DNA from: an uncultured Pseudomonadota bacterium
GTDB lineage: Bacteria > Pseudomonadota > Gammaproteobacteria > Steroidobacterales > Steroidobacteraceae
NCBI GenBank assembly: GCA_903884105.1
Contig: CAISDJ010000042.1
Span: 62,001-126,000 of the forward strand
Length of the DNA stretch: 64,000 nt
Reading direction: 5' to 3'
Below are positions 1-7,976 of the stretch, piece after piece (within the stretch, counting starts at the first letter, position 1; every line of letters begins with the position of its first letter). Below the pieces are notes generated by a model. That model was not told the DNA's origin. It searched no databases and saw nothing but the letters and a program-made list of their open reading frames with translations. The position numbers were made by a program, and so were the translations under genes.

Positions 1-440
1 CGCTGGCCGACGGCGACAGCCTCGTCTACTTCCGCCGCTCGGACGTCCTGGCGACGGGTGACCTCTTCACGCCGGGCCGCTTCCCGGTTATCGACCTCGC
101 GCAGGGTGGCAGCATCAACGGCCTGATCGGCGCCGTGAACAAGGCGCTCGAAATCACCGTCCCGGCCGCATTCCAGGAGCGCGGCACCTACGTCATTCCG
201 GGACACGGCCGCGTGTGCGATGAAGCCGACCTGTCCGAATTCCGCGAGATGCTCACGGTCGTGCGTGACCGCGTGCAGGCGATGATCAACGACAAGAAGA
301 CGCTGCAGCAGGTTCAGGCCGCGCGACCGGCGTTCGACTACGAAAACACTTACGGCGGCAAGAACGGCGGACCCACGGCACAAACGTTCGTCGAGACCGT
401 CTACAAGAGCCTGACCGCGCCCCCGAAGGGAGCCAAGTAA
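1..440 (+). CDS. MBL-fold metallo-hydrolase-like protein, 5' truncated by window edge
   Basis: Only the last 145 codons are visible; the reading frame is open from base 3. The piece aligns along its length with the complete protein at 2298-3299: both have a DGD turn followed by (V/Y)FRR, then a TGD(L/I)F strand, an IPGHGR(V/L)CDE loop and a C-terminal TTQ/TAQ-F-tail. The IPGHG histidine, usually the last metal ligand of the metallo-beta-lactamase fold, is kept, but the position before DGD that is normally His (as in HTxGD) is Leu here, so the metal site looks incomplete. The next gene starts one base after the stop, so the two are probably one operon. Family assignment is firm; substrate is unknown. 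Confidence 0.85.
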   Translation, partial: LADGDSLVYFRRSDVLATGDLFTPGRFPVIDLAQGGSINGLIGAVNKALEITVPAAFQERGTYVIPGHGRVCDEADLSEFREMLTVVRDRVQAMINDKKTLQQVQAARPAFDYENTYGGKNGGPTAQTFVETVYKSLTAPPKGAK

Positions 441-441
441 G

Positions 442-1236
442 ATGAAGTCCATTAAACCTACGGTCGCGCTGCTGGTCGCGATGTCTTCCCTGTTCGCGGT
501 GACCGCAGCCGATGCAGCGCAGCCGCCGCCGCAAGCCCCGCGGACGCCTAAGGCAGCCGCGCCGGCCGACCTCACCGGACAGTGGGTCTCCGTCATCAGC
601 GAGGACTGGCGCTGGCGCATGGTCACACCGCTCAAGGGCGATTTCGCGAACATCCCCGTCACTGAAGCCGCGCGAAAGGTCGGCATGCAGTGGGATCCTG
701 CGAAGGACGAAGCGGCAGGCGACCAGTGCAAAGGGTATGGCGCCATGGCCGTCATGCGTGAACCGGGCCGCTTCCGGATCACGTGGCAGGACGAGAGCAC
801 GCTCAAGATCGAAACGGACTCGGGCCAGCAGACGCGCGTGCTGCACTTCGGCGAGAAGGCGCCGCCTGCCGGCACGCCCGCGACATTGCAGGGCTATTCG
901 ATTGCGGAGTGGGAGGCCCCGCCCGGCGGACGTCCGAACGGCCTCGCGATCGGCGTGGTGCGCGGCGGCAGGGTGTCGAACACGCTCAAAGTGACGACGA
1001 CCAATATCAAGCCAGGCTACCTCCGCAAGAACGGCATCCCGTTCGGCGAGGGCGCCAAGCTGACCGAGTACTTCGACAAGTTCGAGGAGACGGATGGCAC
1101 CGAGTGGTTCGTCATCACTACGCTGGCCGAAGACCCTGTCTACCTGAACGCGCCTTGGCTCACGTCGCTGAACTTCAAGAAGGAGAAGGACGCGGATCGC
1201 GCCAAGTGGCATCCGACGCCGTGCTCGGCGCGGTAA
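442..1236 (+). CDS. secreted protein of unknown function, MBL-associated
   Basis: 264 aa. The N-terminus is a classical signal peptide (Lys-rich start, hydrophobic stretch to about residue 20, then ADA). The mature part starts with a low-complexity Pro/Ala linker, then DLTGQWVSVISEDWRWRM, and is predicted beta-rich. Landmarks are QDESTLKIETDSGQQTR near the middle, then PGYLRKNGIPFGEGAKLTEY and a C-terminal KWHPTPC. It is clearly paralogous to 3296-4177 and more distantly to 1391-2287. One base separates it from the upstream MBL-fold gene, as in the second copy of the pair, so the two products likely act together in the periplasm. I do not recognise a named domain and assign no function. Confidence 0.85.
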   Translation: MKSIKPTVALLVAMSSLFAVTAADAAQPPPQAPRTPKAAAPADLTGQWVSVISEDWRWRMVTPLKGDFANIPVTEAARKVGMQWDPAKDEAAGDQCKGYGAMAVMREPGRFRITWQDESTLKIETDSGQQTRVLHFGEKAPPAGTPATLQGYSIAEWEAPPGGRPNGLAIGVVRGGRVSNTLKVTTTNIKPGYLRKNGIPFGEGAKLTEYFDKFEETDGTEWFVITTLAEDPVYLNAPWLTSLNFKKEKDADRAKWHPTPCSAR

Positions 1237-1301
1237 CCAGATCGACCACAGAGGCTTGCTCTTCAGGCTGAAGGCCTGCTGCGATGACGGAAAAATCCGC
1301 A

Positions 1302-1329
1302 TTGCAGCGGGTCGGTTGACTGCTAGTAT
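1302..1329 (+). promoter_or_regulatory. possible sigma70-type promoter
   Basis: TTGCAG (1302-1307) and TAGTAT (1324-1329) are separated by 16 bp in the 154-bp gap ahead of the gene starting at 1391. Only a pattern match; the spacing is acceptable but neither box is perfect. Confidence 0.3.
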
Positions 1330-1390
1330 CGTTGGAGGTTCGCTGGCGAAGACCAGTGACCACCACAGAAAGAGTTGCTCGGGGGAGTCC

Positions 1391-2287
1391 ATGTTGTGCG
1401 AGGGAGTGATGCGCTCACAGGTGCCGCGGTGCCTGTCTGCTTTGGTGACGCTCGGTGCGACGCTGCTGTCGGCACTGACGCCTGCCCACGCCCAGGTCAA
1501 CCTGGCCGGCGGATGGGGCTTCCGTTTCCACGAAGACTATTCTGATCGCTGGCCCGGCCCGCGTGCGGGCGACTACATGGGGCTGCCGATCAACGACGCC
1601 GCCCGCATGGCGGCGGACAGCTGGAATCCCGCTCTGATCACGATGCCGGAAAGGCAGTGCATCCCGCATCCGTCCGACTACGGTACCCGCAGTCCCGCGA
1701 ACCTTGTCTGGTGGAATGAAGTCGATCCGGGCACGCAGCGGATCATTGCGTGGAAGTTCCGCCTGTCGTGGATGAGCCCCGAACGCACCATCTGGATGGA
1801 CGGTCGTCCGCATCCTCCTGAAAATACCCGCCATACGCGCCAGGGATTCAGTACCGGCAAATGGGTCGGCGATACGCTGGTCACCTGGACCACCCACCTG
1901 AAGCTCGGCTACATCAAGCGCAACGGCGTGCCGCGCAGCGACCGCGCGACCTTCAGCGAGCACTGGATGCGCAACGGACCGTACCTGACGCTCGCGACCA
2001 TCGTTTACGACCCCGTGTATCTGACGGTACCGCATATTTCCACGCAGACCTTCGTACAGGACGACACGCTGCAGCGGCTTGCACGTCCCTGTTACCCGAC
2101 GATTGAAGTCCCGCGCGAGAAGGGCTTGGTGCCGACCACCCTGCCGTGGGCCAATCCGGACCTGAAGGAGCTGGCGCTCGAAACCGGCCTGCCGCTGTCA
2201 GTCGTACGGGGCGGCACCGATATGACGTATCCCGAATTCATCATGACGCTGTCGACGCTGCCGGGCACACCGCCCGCGGCGCGCTGA
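1391..2287 (+). CDS. secreted protein of unknown function, distant relative of its neighbours
   Basis: 298 aa from the ATG at 1391, which follows a GGGGGAG ribosome-binding site; the frame is open further upstream (to a TTG at 1256), but that stretch is not protein-like. A second in-frame ATG at 1409 is possible. The signal peptide ends in PAHA before QVNLAGGWGFRF. The core has the family landmarks IWMDGRPHPPE, STGKWVGDTLVTWTT, GYIKRNGVPRSDRATFSEHW and YDPVYLTVPHI, so it links the KWHPTPC-type proteins of this block to the GRWEGDTLV-type proteins at 36-46 kb. It has an extra C-terminal tail of about 60 residues. No enzyme motif is apparent. The next gene starts 10 bp downstream. Confidence 0.85.
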   Translation: MLCEGVMRSQVPRCLSALVTLGATLLSALTPAHAQVNLAGGWGFRFHEDYSDRWPGPRAGDYMGLPINDAARMAADSWNPALITMPERQCIPHPSDYGTRSPANLVWWNEVDPGTQRIIAWKFRLSWMSPERTIWMDGRPHPPENTRHTRQGFSTGKWVGDTLVTWTTHLKLGYIKRNGVPRSDRATFSEHWMRNGPYLTLATIVYDPVYLTVPHISTQTFVQDDTLQRLARPCYPTIEVPREKGLVPTTLPWANPDLKELALETGLPLSVVRGGTDMTYPEFIMTLSTLPGTPPAAR

Positions 2288-2297
2288 GGAACAGCCG

Positions 2298-3299
2298 ATG
2301 ATCTTCAAGAGCCCCAAGACTCTCCACGCCCTGCCGCTGCTGCTTGCAGCGGTGCTGGCTGTCCCGACGATGGCCGCCGCGCCTGCGCTTCGTGATCGCA
2401 TGAAGGTGCCGAACGTGGTCCCGCCGCTCGACCCGAATGAAGTCACGGTCCTGCCCGTGCGTGACAACATCTACATGCTGACCACCAGCGCCGGCAACAT
2501 CACGGTGCACTTCGGTGACGGCGGCGTGATGATCATCGATTCCGGCGACGGCACCCTGACACCGAAGGTACTTGCTGCCATTCGCGCGCTGACATCGAGG
2601 CCGATCGCCTACGTCGTCAATACGTCCGCGGAGGCCGAGCACATTGGCGGCAATGCCGACCTTGCCCGTGCCGGCAGTCCGCCCGGCGTCCCCGATGCAG
2701 ATCCCCAGATTGCCCATGTGGTGGCACACGAGGCGGCATCGCTGCGCATGCAGAAGGCGTCGCCCGACCAGAAGGCGATCGACAGTGCGGGGTGGCCCTT
2801 TGTCACGTACTTCGTCGATACCCTGGAGATGTATTTCAGCGGCACGCCTGTCCAGCTCATCCACGTACCGGCGGCACGCACCGACGGCGACACCCTGGTC
2901 GTGTTCCGTCGCCCGGACGTGGTCAGCACTGGCGACATCTTTTCGCCGGATCGATACCCGGTGATTCGTCCTGAACGCGGCGGCAGCCTGAAGGGCACGA
3001 TCGATGCGCTCAACCGCCTGCTGGACATCACGGTGCCGGAGGACCTGCAAGAGGGTGGCACGCTGGTGATCCCGGGTCATGGGCGCCTTTGCGATGAAGG
3101 CGAAGTCGTCGAGTACCGTGACATGCTGACCGTGGTTCGGGAGCGCATCAGCGACCTGATCCGCCAGGGAAAGACGCTCGAGCAGGTGCTCGCGGCAAAG
3201 CCAACGCTGGACTACGACGGCATGTACGGCTCGACGCAAGGGCCCTGGACGACTACCCAGTTCATCACGGCTGCTTACCGGGAGCTCGCGAAAAAATGA
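2298..3299 (+). CDS. MBL-fold protein with degenerate metal site
   Basis: 333 aa with signal peptide (to about residue 27, ending AAAPA). The fold is recognisable from GNITVHFGDGGVMIIDSGDG, the IAYVVNTSAEAEHIGGN strand-loop and the final IPGHGRLCDE loop. In active enzymes the loop reads NTHxHxDHxGGN; here it is NTSAEAEHIGGN, so the first two His and the Asp are replaced and only the last His remains. The next expected ligand is also changed (AARTDGDT, Arg where His is normal). The protein is therefore probably not a standard di-zinc hydrolase; a binding role or altered metal site is possible. It overlaps the next gene by 4 bp (ATGA), repeating the gene order seen at 1-1236. Confidence 0.88.
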   Translation: MIFKSPKTLHALPLLLAAVLAVPTMAAAPALRDRMKVPNVVPPLDPNEVTVLPVRDNIYMLTTSAGNITVHFGDGGVMIIDSGDGTLTPKVLAAIRALTSRPIAYVVNTSAEAEHIGGNADLARAGSPPGVPDADPQIAHVVAHEAASLRMQKASPDQKAIDSAGWPFVTYFVDTLEMYFSGTPVQLIHVPAARTDGDTLVVFRRPDVVSTGDIFSPDRYPVIRPERGGSLKGTIDALNRLLDITVPEDLQEGGTLVIPGHGRLCDEGEVVEYRDMLTVVRERISDLIRQGKTLEQVLAAKPTLDYDGMYGSTQGPWTTTQFITAAYRELAKK

Positions 3300-4177
3300 T
3301 CGCCGCAACATCCTGGCGCCGTGTGGCGCTCCATTCGGCGCTGCTGTTCCTTGCCGGATCGCTGGCTGCGCACGCCGCCGCGCCACCTCCTTTCCGGCCG
3401 CCGCCCGGTGTCGGCGGGGGACCGAGCATGGTCCCGCCGCAGCCGCTCGAGGCTCCGCGTGCCGGCGCGAAGATCGACATGACCGGCATGTGGGTCGCCG
3501 TTGTCAGCGAGGACTACCAGTGGCGGATGATCACGCCGCCCAGGGGCGAGTTTGCGAGCTTGCCGCTCACAGCCGCCGCGGTGGCTGTTGCGAACAACTG
3601 GAATCTCGATGCCGATAATGCCGCCGGGTTGCAATGCAAGGCGTTCGGCGCCCCGGGCGTCATGCGACTGCCGACGCGGCTTCGCGTGAGCTGGCAGGAC
3701 GACACCACGCTCAAAGTGGAGACGGATGCGGGCGAGCAGACGCGACTGTTGCGCTTCGGCGCACCGACCCCGCCCGCGGGCGATGCAGGTTGGCAGGGCT
3801 TCTCCGTCGCTGCGTGGCAGAGGGCCTCGCCCGGTCGTGACGTCGGTACGAACGGCCAGGCCTTCGGTCGCGTGGGGGCAGGTCCCGGGGGGGCGCTCAA
3901 GGTCGTGACCTCCAACTTGCGTCCAGGCTACCTGCGCAAGAACGGCATTCCCTACAGCGCGAAGCTGAGCCTGACCGAGTACTTCAATCGCATCGAGGAA
4001 CCCAATGGCGATTCCTGGCTGATCGTCACCACGATCATGGAGGATCCGGAGTACCTGTCGCTGCCGTTCATTACGTCAACGCACTACCTGCGGGAAGCGG
4101 ACGGTTCGAAATGGCATCCCACCCCGTGCCAGACCGGCCCGCCGCTGCGCGAGAAGGCCGCCAAGCTCCAGGAATAG
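3296..4177 (+). CDS. secreted protein of unknown function, paralogue of the 442-1236 product
   Basis: 293 aa; its ATG overlaps the TGA of the upstream MBL-fold gene. Signal peptide to about residue 26 (HAAAPP), followed by a Pro/Gly-rich linker and then KIDMTGMWVAVVSEDYQWRM. It shares with the 442-1236 protein the segments QDDTTLKVETDAGEQTRLLRF, PGYLRKNGIPYS, LTEYFNRIEEPNG, IMEDPEYLSLPFITS and KWHPTPC. A cysteine in the middle (LQCKAFG) and one at the C-terminus are conserved in both, so a structural disulfide is possible. Function unknown; position and coupling tie it to the MBL-fold protein. An inverted-repeat element follows directly downstream. Confidence 0.85.
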   Translation: MIAATSWRRVALHSALLFLAGSLAAHAAAPPPFRPPPGVGGGPSMVPPQPLEAPRAGAKIDMTGMWVAVVSEDYQWRMITPPRGEFASLPLTAAAVAVANNWNLDADNAAGLQCKAFGAPGVMRLPTRLRVSWQDDTTLKVETDAGEQTRLLRFGAPTPPAGDAGWQGFSVAAWQRASPGRDVGTNGQAFGRVGAGPGGALKVVTSNLRPGYLRKNGIPYSAKLSLTEYFNRIEEPNGDSWLIVTTIMEDPEYLSLPFITSTHYLREADGSKWHPTPCQTGPPLREKAAKLQE

Positions 4178-4186
4178 CCCTCGCTC

Positions 4187-4322
4187 GGAAGTCCAGGAAG
4201 CCATGGAAGCCGGGGAAGCTCGGGAAGCCAGAAGACTCACGCTGCACAGCAATTTCTGAGGTATCGGGATCCTTATCTGGCTTCCTGAGCTTCCTCGCTT
4301 CCTAAGCTTCCTCGCTTCCTCA
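4187..4322. repeat. intergenic inverted repeat of 9-bp GGAAGNNNN units (copy 1)
   Basis: The left arm (4187-4233) is five consecutive 9-mers beginning GGAAG; the right arm (4278-4321) is the complementary style, runs of GCTTCC. GGAAGCTCGGGAAGCCAG in the left arm pairs well with CTGGCTTCCTGAGCTTCC in the right, giving a long imperfect hairpin with a loop of about 45 bp. Three more elements of the same build lie at 7815, 31284 and 54491. Confidence 0.75.
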
Positions 4323-4410
4323 GTCCGCGTCGCTGTGATTGCTGCCCCATTTCGCGGGTGACATACTCGCCCGCTGCCGCTCCAATCTCGAAGCGTGAGG
4401 GATCCTTAAA

Positions 4411-4890
4411 ATGGCTACCGTGCGACTCAACGTCAATGGACAGAACCGGGTCATCGAGGATGTCGATGCCCAGACACCGCTCTTGTGGGTGCTCCGGGAC
4501 AGCCTCGGGCTCGTCGGCACGAAGTACGGGTGCGGCGTGGCCCAGTGCGGTGCCTGCACCGTGCACATGAACGGCAACCCCGTGCGGTCTTGCCAGATTC
4601 CCGCTGCCGCCGCGAGTGGCGCGGCCATCACCACGGTGGAAGGTCTCGCCAAGGCCGATGGGACGTTGCATGTCGTGCAGCAGGCCTGGATGGACCACGA
4701 CGTTCCCCAGTGCGGCTACTGCCAGGCGGGACAGATGATGTCCGCGTCGGCGCTGCTCGCGCAGAACCCCAAGCCTACCGATGCCGATATCGACGCAGCC
4801 ATGGCCGGCAACCTCTGCCGCTGCGGCACGTACCACCGCATCCGCAAGGCGATCCATTCCGCAGCTGAAAAGCTGCAGAAGAGGGGTTAA
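4411..4890 (+). CDS. (2Fe-2S) subunit of a molybdenum hydroxylase (isoquinoline 1-oxidoreductase alpha type)
   Basis: 159 aa, no signal peptide. It has the two [2Fe-2S] domains of the xanthine dehydrogenase family small subunit: a plant-type ferredoxin domain with [18 protein letters not shown] at about residues 43-60, and a helical domain with [11 protein letters not shown] (about 99-110) and [11 protein letters not shown] (about 135-145). These eight cysteines carry electrons from the Mo centre to an external acceptor. The short form with no FAD subunit is typical of isoquinoline or aldehyde oxidoreductases that use cytochromes or other acceptors. The large subunit starts 5 bp downstream. 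Substrate cannot be read from the sequence. Confidence 0.95.
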   Translation: MATVRLNVNGQNRVIEDVDAQTPLLWVLRDSLGLVGTKYGCGVAQCGACTVHMNGNPVRSCQIPAAAASGAAITTVEGLAKADGTLHVVQQAWMDHDVPQCGYCQAGQMMSASALLAQNPKPTDADIDAAMAGNLCRCGTYHRIRKAIHSAAEKLQKRG

Positions 4891-4894
4891 TCGC

Positions 4895-7183
4895 ATGAAC
4901 ACCGTTACCGAAGGCCGCCTCGCCGCCGAACGTCATGTCCTCGAGATCCTTTCCGCTGCAGAAGCGCAGGTGCCGGCAACCGCCGCCACCTTCAGCCGCC
5001 GCTCGTTCCTCAAGGTCACCGGTCTCGCGAGCGGCGGGCTCGTGCTCGCCTTCTGGATGGGTGATGAAGCCACCGCCGTCGCTGCCGAGGCTGCGGGCGG
5101 CGCCAAGTCGTTCGCGCCTAACGCGTTCCTGCAGATCGCCGCCGATGGGACGATCACGATCCTGTCGAAGGGACCCGAGATCGGCCAGGGAATCAAGACT
5201 GCGTTCCCGATGATCATCGCCGAAGAGCTCGACGCCGACTGGTCGAAGGTGAAGATCGAGCAGGCGCCCATCAATCCCAAGGTCTTCGGTCGCCAGAGCG
5301 CGGGTGGGTCGCGTTCGATTCCGACGAGCTGGGACCAGCTGCGCCAGGCCGGTGCCGTGGGACGCGCGATGCTCGTGTCGGCCGCCGCTGCCGAGTGGAA
5401 GGTGCCGGCCACTGAACTTACCACCGAGAAGAGCTTCGTCATCCACAAGGCGAGCGGCCGCAAGCTGGCCTATGGCGCGCTGGCCGCGAAGGCGGCCGCA
5501 TTACCGGTGCCCGACGCCAAGTCGGTGAGCCTCAAGGAGCGCAAGGACTACAAGATCATCGGCACGTCGATCCACGGCGTCGACAACCGCAAGGTCGTTA
5601 CGGGTGCGCCGCTCTTCGGCATCGACCAGACGCTGCCCGGCATGCTGTACGCCGTCTACGAGAAGTGCCCGGCCACCGGCGGCAAGGTGAAGGAAGCCAA
5701 CCTGGACCAGATCCTCAAGCTGCCCGGCGTGAAACAGGCGTTCATCGTCGAAGGCAACGGCCGGACGACGGAAGTGATGCCCGGCGTTGCGATCCTCGCG
5801 ACGACGACGTGGGGTGCGTTCAGCGCGAAGCGCCAGCTCCGTGTCGTCTGGGACGAGACGAACGCGGCGACCGACAGCTCGAACGAGATCCTCGCGAAAG
5901 CGCAGGAGCTCGGCAAGCTGGCACAGGGCCCCGGTGTCGTTCGCGCAGACGGCGATGTCGACAAGGCACTGGCCACCGCAGCGAAGCAAGTCGAGGCGTT
6001 CTACAGCTATCCGTTCGTGTCGCACTCGCCGCTCGAACCCATGAACACCACGGCATGGGTCAAGGGCGATACCGTTGAGCTCTGGTCGCCGACGCAGACG
6101 CCGGATCCCGCGCTTGGGCTTGTCGCCAATACGCTCGGTATTCCGGTCGACAACGTGAAGATCAACCAGACCCGTGTGGGCGGTGGCTTTGGTCGCCGTC
6201 TGATGAATGACTACGCCTGCGAAGCGGCACAGATCTCGAAGCAGGCCGGCGGCATTCCAGTGAAGCTGCAGTGGACCCGCGAAGACGACATGACGCACGA
6301 CTTCTATCGTCCTGCCGGCTTCCACTCGTTCAAGGGAGCGGTGGACGGCTACGGCAAGCTGACCGCCTGGGCCAATCATTTCATTACCTTTACGGTGGAT
6401 GGCAAGGTGCCTTCAAACTCGGCGAACTATCCTGCTGACGAGTTCCCGGCGATGCTCGTGCCGAACTATCGCGTCACGCAGTCGTTGCTGCAGCTCGGTA
6501 CGCCGACGGGTCCGTGGCGCGCGCCGCGTTCCAACGGCATCGCGTTTGCCGTGCAGTCGTTCCTGCATGAACTGTCTGCAGCAGCCGGCCGAGACCATCT
6601 CGAGTTCCTCATCGACGTCATGGGCGAGCCGCGCTGGCTCGAGCCTAGAACTGAGTTCGCACTCAACACGGAACGCGCGATTGCCGTCATCAAGCTCGCT
6701 GCTGAAAAGGCTGGCTGGGGCCGCAAGCTGCCGGAAGGCCGCGGCATGGGGCTCGCGTTCCACTTCAGCCATGCAGGTCATTTCGCTGAAGTGGCCGAAG
6801 TCAGCGTCGACCGCGCCAAGCGCCTCACTGTCCACCAGGTCACGGTGGTGGGCGATATCGGCCCGATCATCAACATGAGCGGATCGCTCGCTCAGTGCGA
6901 GGGTGCTGTCATCGACGGCCTGTCGACCATGTTCGGCCTCGAGATCACGATCGAGGCCGGTCGCGTGCAGCAGTCCAACTACGACCGCTATCCGATCCTG
7001 CGCCAGGGGATGCACATTCCGAAGATCGAGTCGCACTTCATCCAGAGCGCGTATCCGCCCACCGGCATCGGCGAGCCCTCGCTGCCGCCGGTTGCGCCAG
7101 CGATCTGCAATGCGATCTTCGCGGCCTCGGGCCAGCGAGTCCGCACGCTGCCGCTCGTGAAGTCGGGGTACACGCTGGCGTGA
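4895..7183 (+). CDS. molybdopterin-binding subunit of xanthine dehydrogenase family oxidoreductase (IorB type)
   Basis: 762 aa from the ATG at 4895; the frame extends upstream into the small-subunit gene, but 4895 fits the operon spacing. A twin-arginine signal (SRRSFLKVTGLASGGLVLAF, about residues 31-50) predicts export of the folded complex with its partner. Family motifs: VGGGFGRRLMNDYACEA in the Mo-cofactor-binding part, GPWRAPRSNGIAFAVQSF, and near the C-terminus GIGEPSLPPVAPAICNA with the Glu that is the catalytic base in this family. With no FAD subunit, electrons probably go to a periplasmic or membrane acceptor; the nearby c-type cytochromes are possible partners (inference). The substrate may be an N-heterocycle or an aldehyde. 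Confidence 0.93.
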   Translation: MNTVTEGRLAAERHVLEILSAAEAQVPATAATFSRRSFLKVTGLASGGLVLAFWMGDEATAVAAEAAGGAKSFAPNAFLQIAADGTITILSKGPEIGQGIKTAFPMIIAEELDADWSKVKIEQAPINPKVFGRQSAGGSRSIPTSWDQLRQAGAVGRAMLVSAAAAEWKVPATELTTEKSFVIHKASGRKLAYGALAAKAAALPVPDAKSVSLKERKDYKIIGTSIHGVDNRKVVTGAPLFGIDQTLPGMLYAVYEKCPATGGKVKEANLDQILKLPGVKQAFIVEGNGRTTEVMPGVAILATTTWGAFSAKRQLRVVWDETNAATDSSNEILAKAQELGKLAQGPGVVRADGDVDKALATAAKQVEAFYSYPFVSHSPLEPMNTTAWVKGDTVELWSPTQTPDPALGLVANTLGIPVDNVKINQTRVGGGFGRRLMNDYACEAAQISKQAGGIPVKLQWTREDDMTHDFYRPAGFHSFKGAVDGYGKLTAWANHFITFTVDGKVPSNSANYPADEFPAMLVPNYRVTQSLLQLGTPTGPWRAPRSNGIAFAVQSFLHELSAAAGRDHLEFLIDVMGEPRWLEPRTEFALNTERAIAVIKLAAEKAGWGRKLPEGRGMGLAFHFSHAGHFAEVAEVSVDRAKRLTVHQVTVVGDIGPIINMSGSLAQCEGAVIDGLSTMFGLEITIEAGRVQQSNYDRYPILRQGMHIPKIESHFIQSAYPPTGIGEPSLPPVAPAICNAIFAASGQRVRTLPLVKSGYTLA

Positions 7184-7193
7184 AGGGAACCTA

Positions 7194-7232
7194 CCGGACT
7201 GCCTTCGGCTTCTCTCCGGCCGGGCAGTCCGG
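7194..7232 (+). terminator. hairpin after the Mo-hydroxylase operon
   Basis: CCGGACTGCC (7194-7203) is perfectly complementary to GGCAGTCCGG (7223-7232). No T tract follows, so it may be a weak or factor-assisted terminator or simply a processing hairpin between the operon and the methyltransferase gene. Confidence 0.45.
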
Positions 7233-7250
7233 AACCGGATCAAGACGGGC

Positions 7251-7835
7251 ATGAATCGCCGTGATCTCATGCTGCTCGGTGCAGTGAGTCCCTGGGTGTT
7301 CACCGAGGCCCGAGCAAGCGACATCCCGAAACGGTTGCCTCCCTATGTGCTGACGACGCCGACGCTGGTCGGTCACATGCTGCGCCTCGCGAACGTGCGC
7401 CCCGGCGACATCGTGTATGACCTCGGCTGCGGTGACGGCCGCATCGTCATCGAAGCGGCCAAGCGCTTCGGCTGCGAAGGATATGGTGTCGACATCAATC
7501 CCCAGGCAGTCGCCGTCGCCCGCGCGAACGCCAAGGCGGCCGGGGTCGACAAGTTCGTCAAGTTCACGCACGGCGACCTGTTCGACCTCGACATCTCCCG
7601 CGCGACCGTCGTCACGCTGTATCTGTTCGCCGAGATGAACCTGCGCGTGAAGCCGAAACTGTTTCGCGAGTTGGCCGAGGGCGCGCGCGTCGTGTCGCAT
7701 GATTTCGACATGGGCAAGGGCTGGCCGCCGGCCAAGCAATACGATTTCGGCACCGATGCCATCTACCTGTGGACCATGCCGCCCAGGGCAGAGCGAACGC
7801 TCCAGCAGAGGGGCGAGGAAGCCGGGAAGGCATGA
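7251..7835 (+). CDS. class I SAM-dependent methyltransferase with signal-like N-terminus
   Basis: 194 aa. SAM-binding motif I is clear (VYDLGCGDGRIVIEA, about residues 56-70) followed by the acidic end of strand 2 (YGVDINPQAV). The length and layout match small Rossmann methyltransferases annotated only as SAM-dependent methyltransferase. The N-terminus MNRRDLMLLGAVSPWVFTEARAS looks like a short export or twin-arginine-like signal, which is odd because SAM is cytoplasmic; it may instead be an uncleaved anchor. The last codons (EEAGKA) lie inside a GGAAG repeat element, so the C-terminus was probably altered by that element. Target unknown. Confidence 0.82.
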   Translation: MNRRDLMLLGAVSPWVFTEARASDIPKRLPPYVLTTPTLVGHMLRLANVRPGDIVYDLGCGDGRIVIEAAKRFGCEGYGVDINPQAVAVARANAKAAGVDKFVKFTHGDLFDLDISRATVVTLYLFAEMNLRVKPKLFRELAEGARVVSHDFDMGKGWPPAKQYDFGTDAIYLWTMPPRAERTLQQRGEEAGKA

Positions 7836-7975
7836 AGGCAGGGAGCCAGGAAGTAGGGGAAGCCGGGAAGCACAGCAAGCCGGAGCATGCGCCGGCCGCC
7901 TTCACATCCGCTTCATTGACTCTGGCTTCCACGGCTTCCCAGACTGCCTCGCTTCACCGCCATTCCCCGAGGTTC
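7815..7975. repeat. inverted repeat of GGAAG-type units (copy 2), overlaps a gene end
   Basis: The left arm (about 7815-7871) has repeated GGAAGCC, GGAAGG and GGAAGT words and covers the last six codons and stop of the methyltransferase gene; the right arm (7921-7940 and beyond) has TGGCTTCC and CGGCTTCCC. It fills the whole gap up to the tesB start. The 9-bp phase is less regular than in copies 1 and 3. Confidence 0.65.
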
Positions 7976-7976
7976 C

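Noticed and set aside
1256-1390. longer version of the 1391-2287 protein from a TTG at 1256
   Set aside because: The added residues do not form a signal peptide and the ATG at 1391 has a good ribosome-binding site.
4411-7183. reading the Mo hydroxylase as a three-subunit xanthine dehydrogenase
   Set aside because: No FAD-binding middle subunit is present on either side; only the small and large subunits occur.
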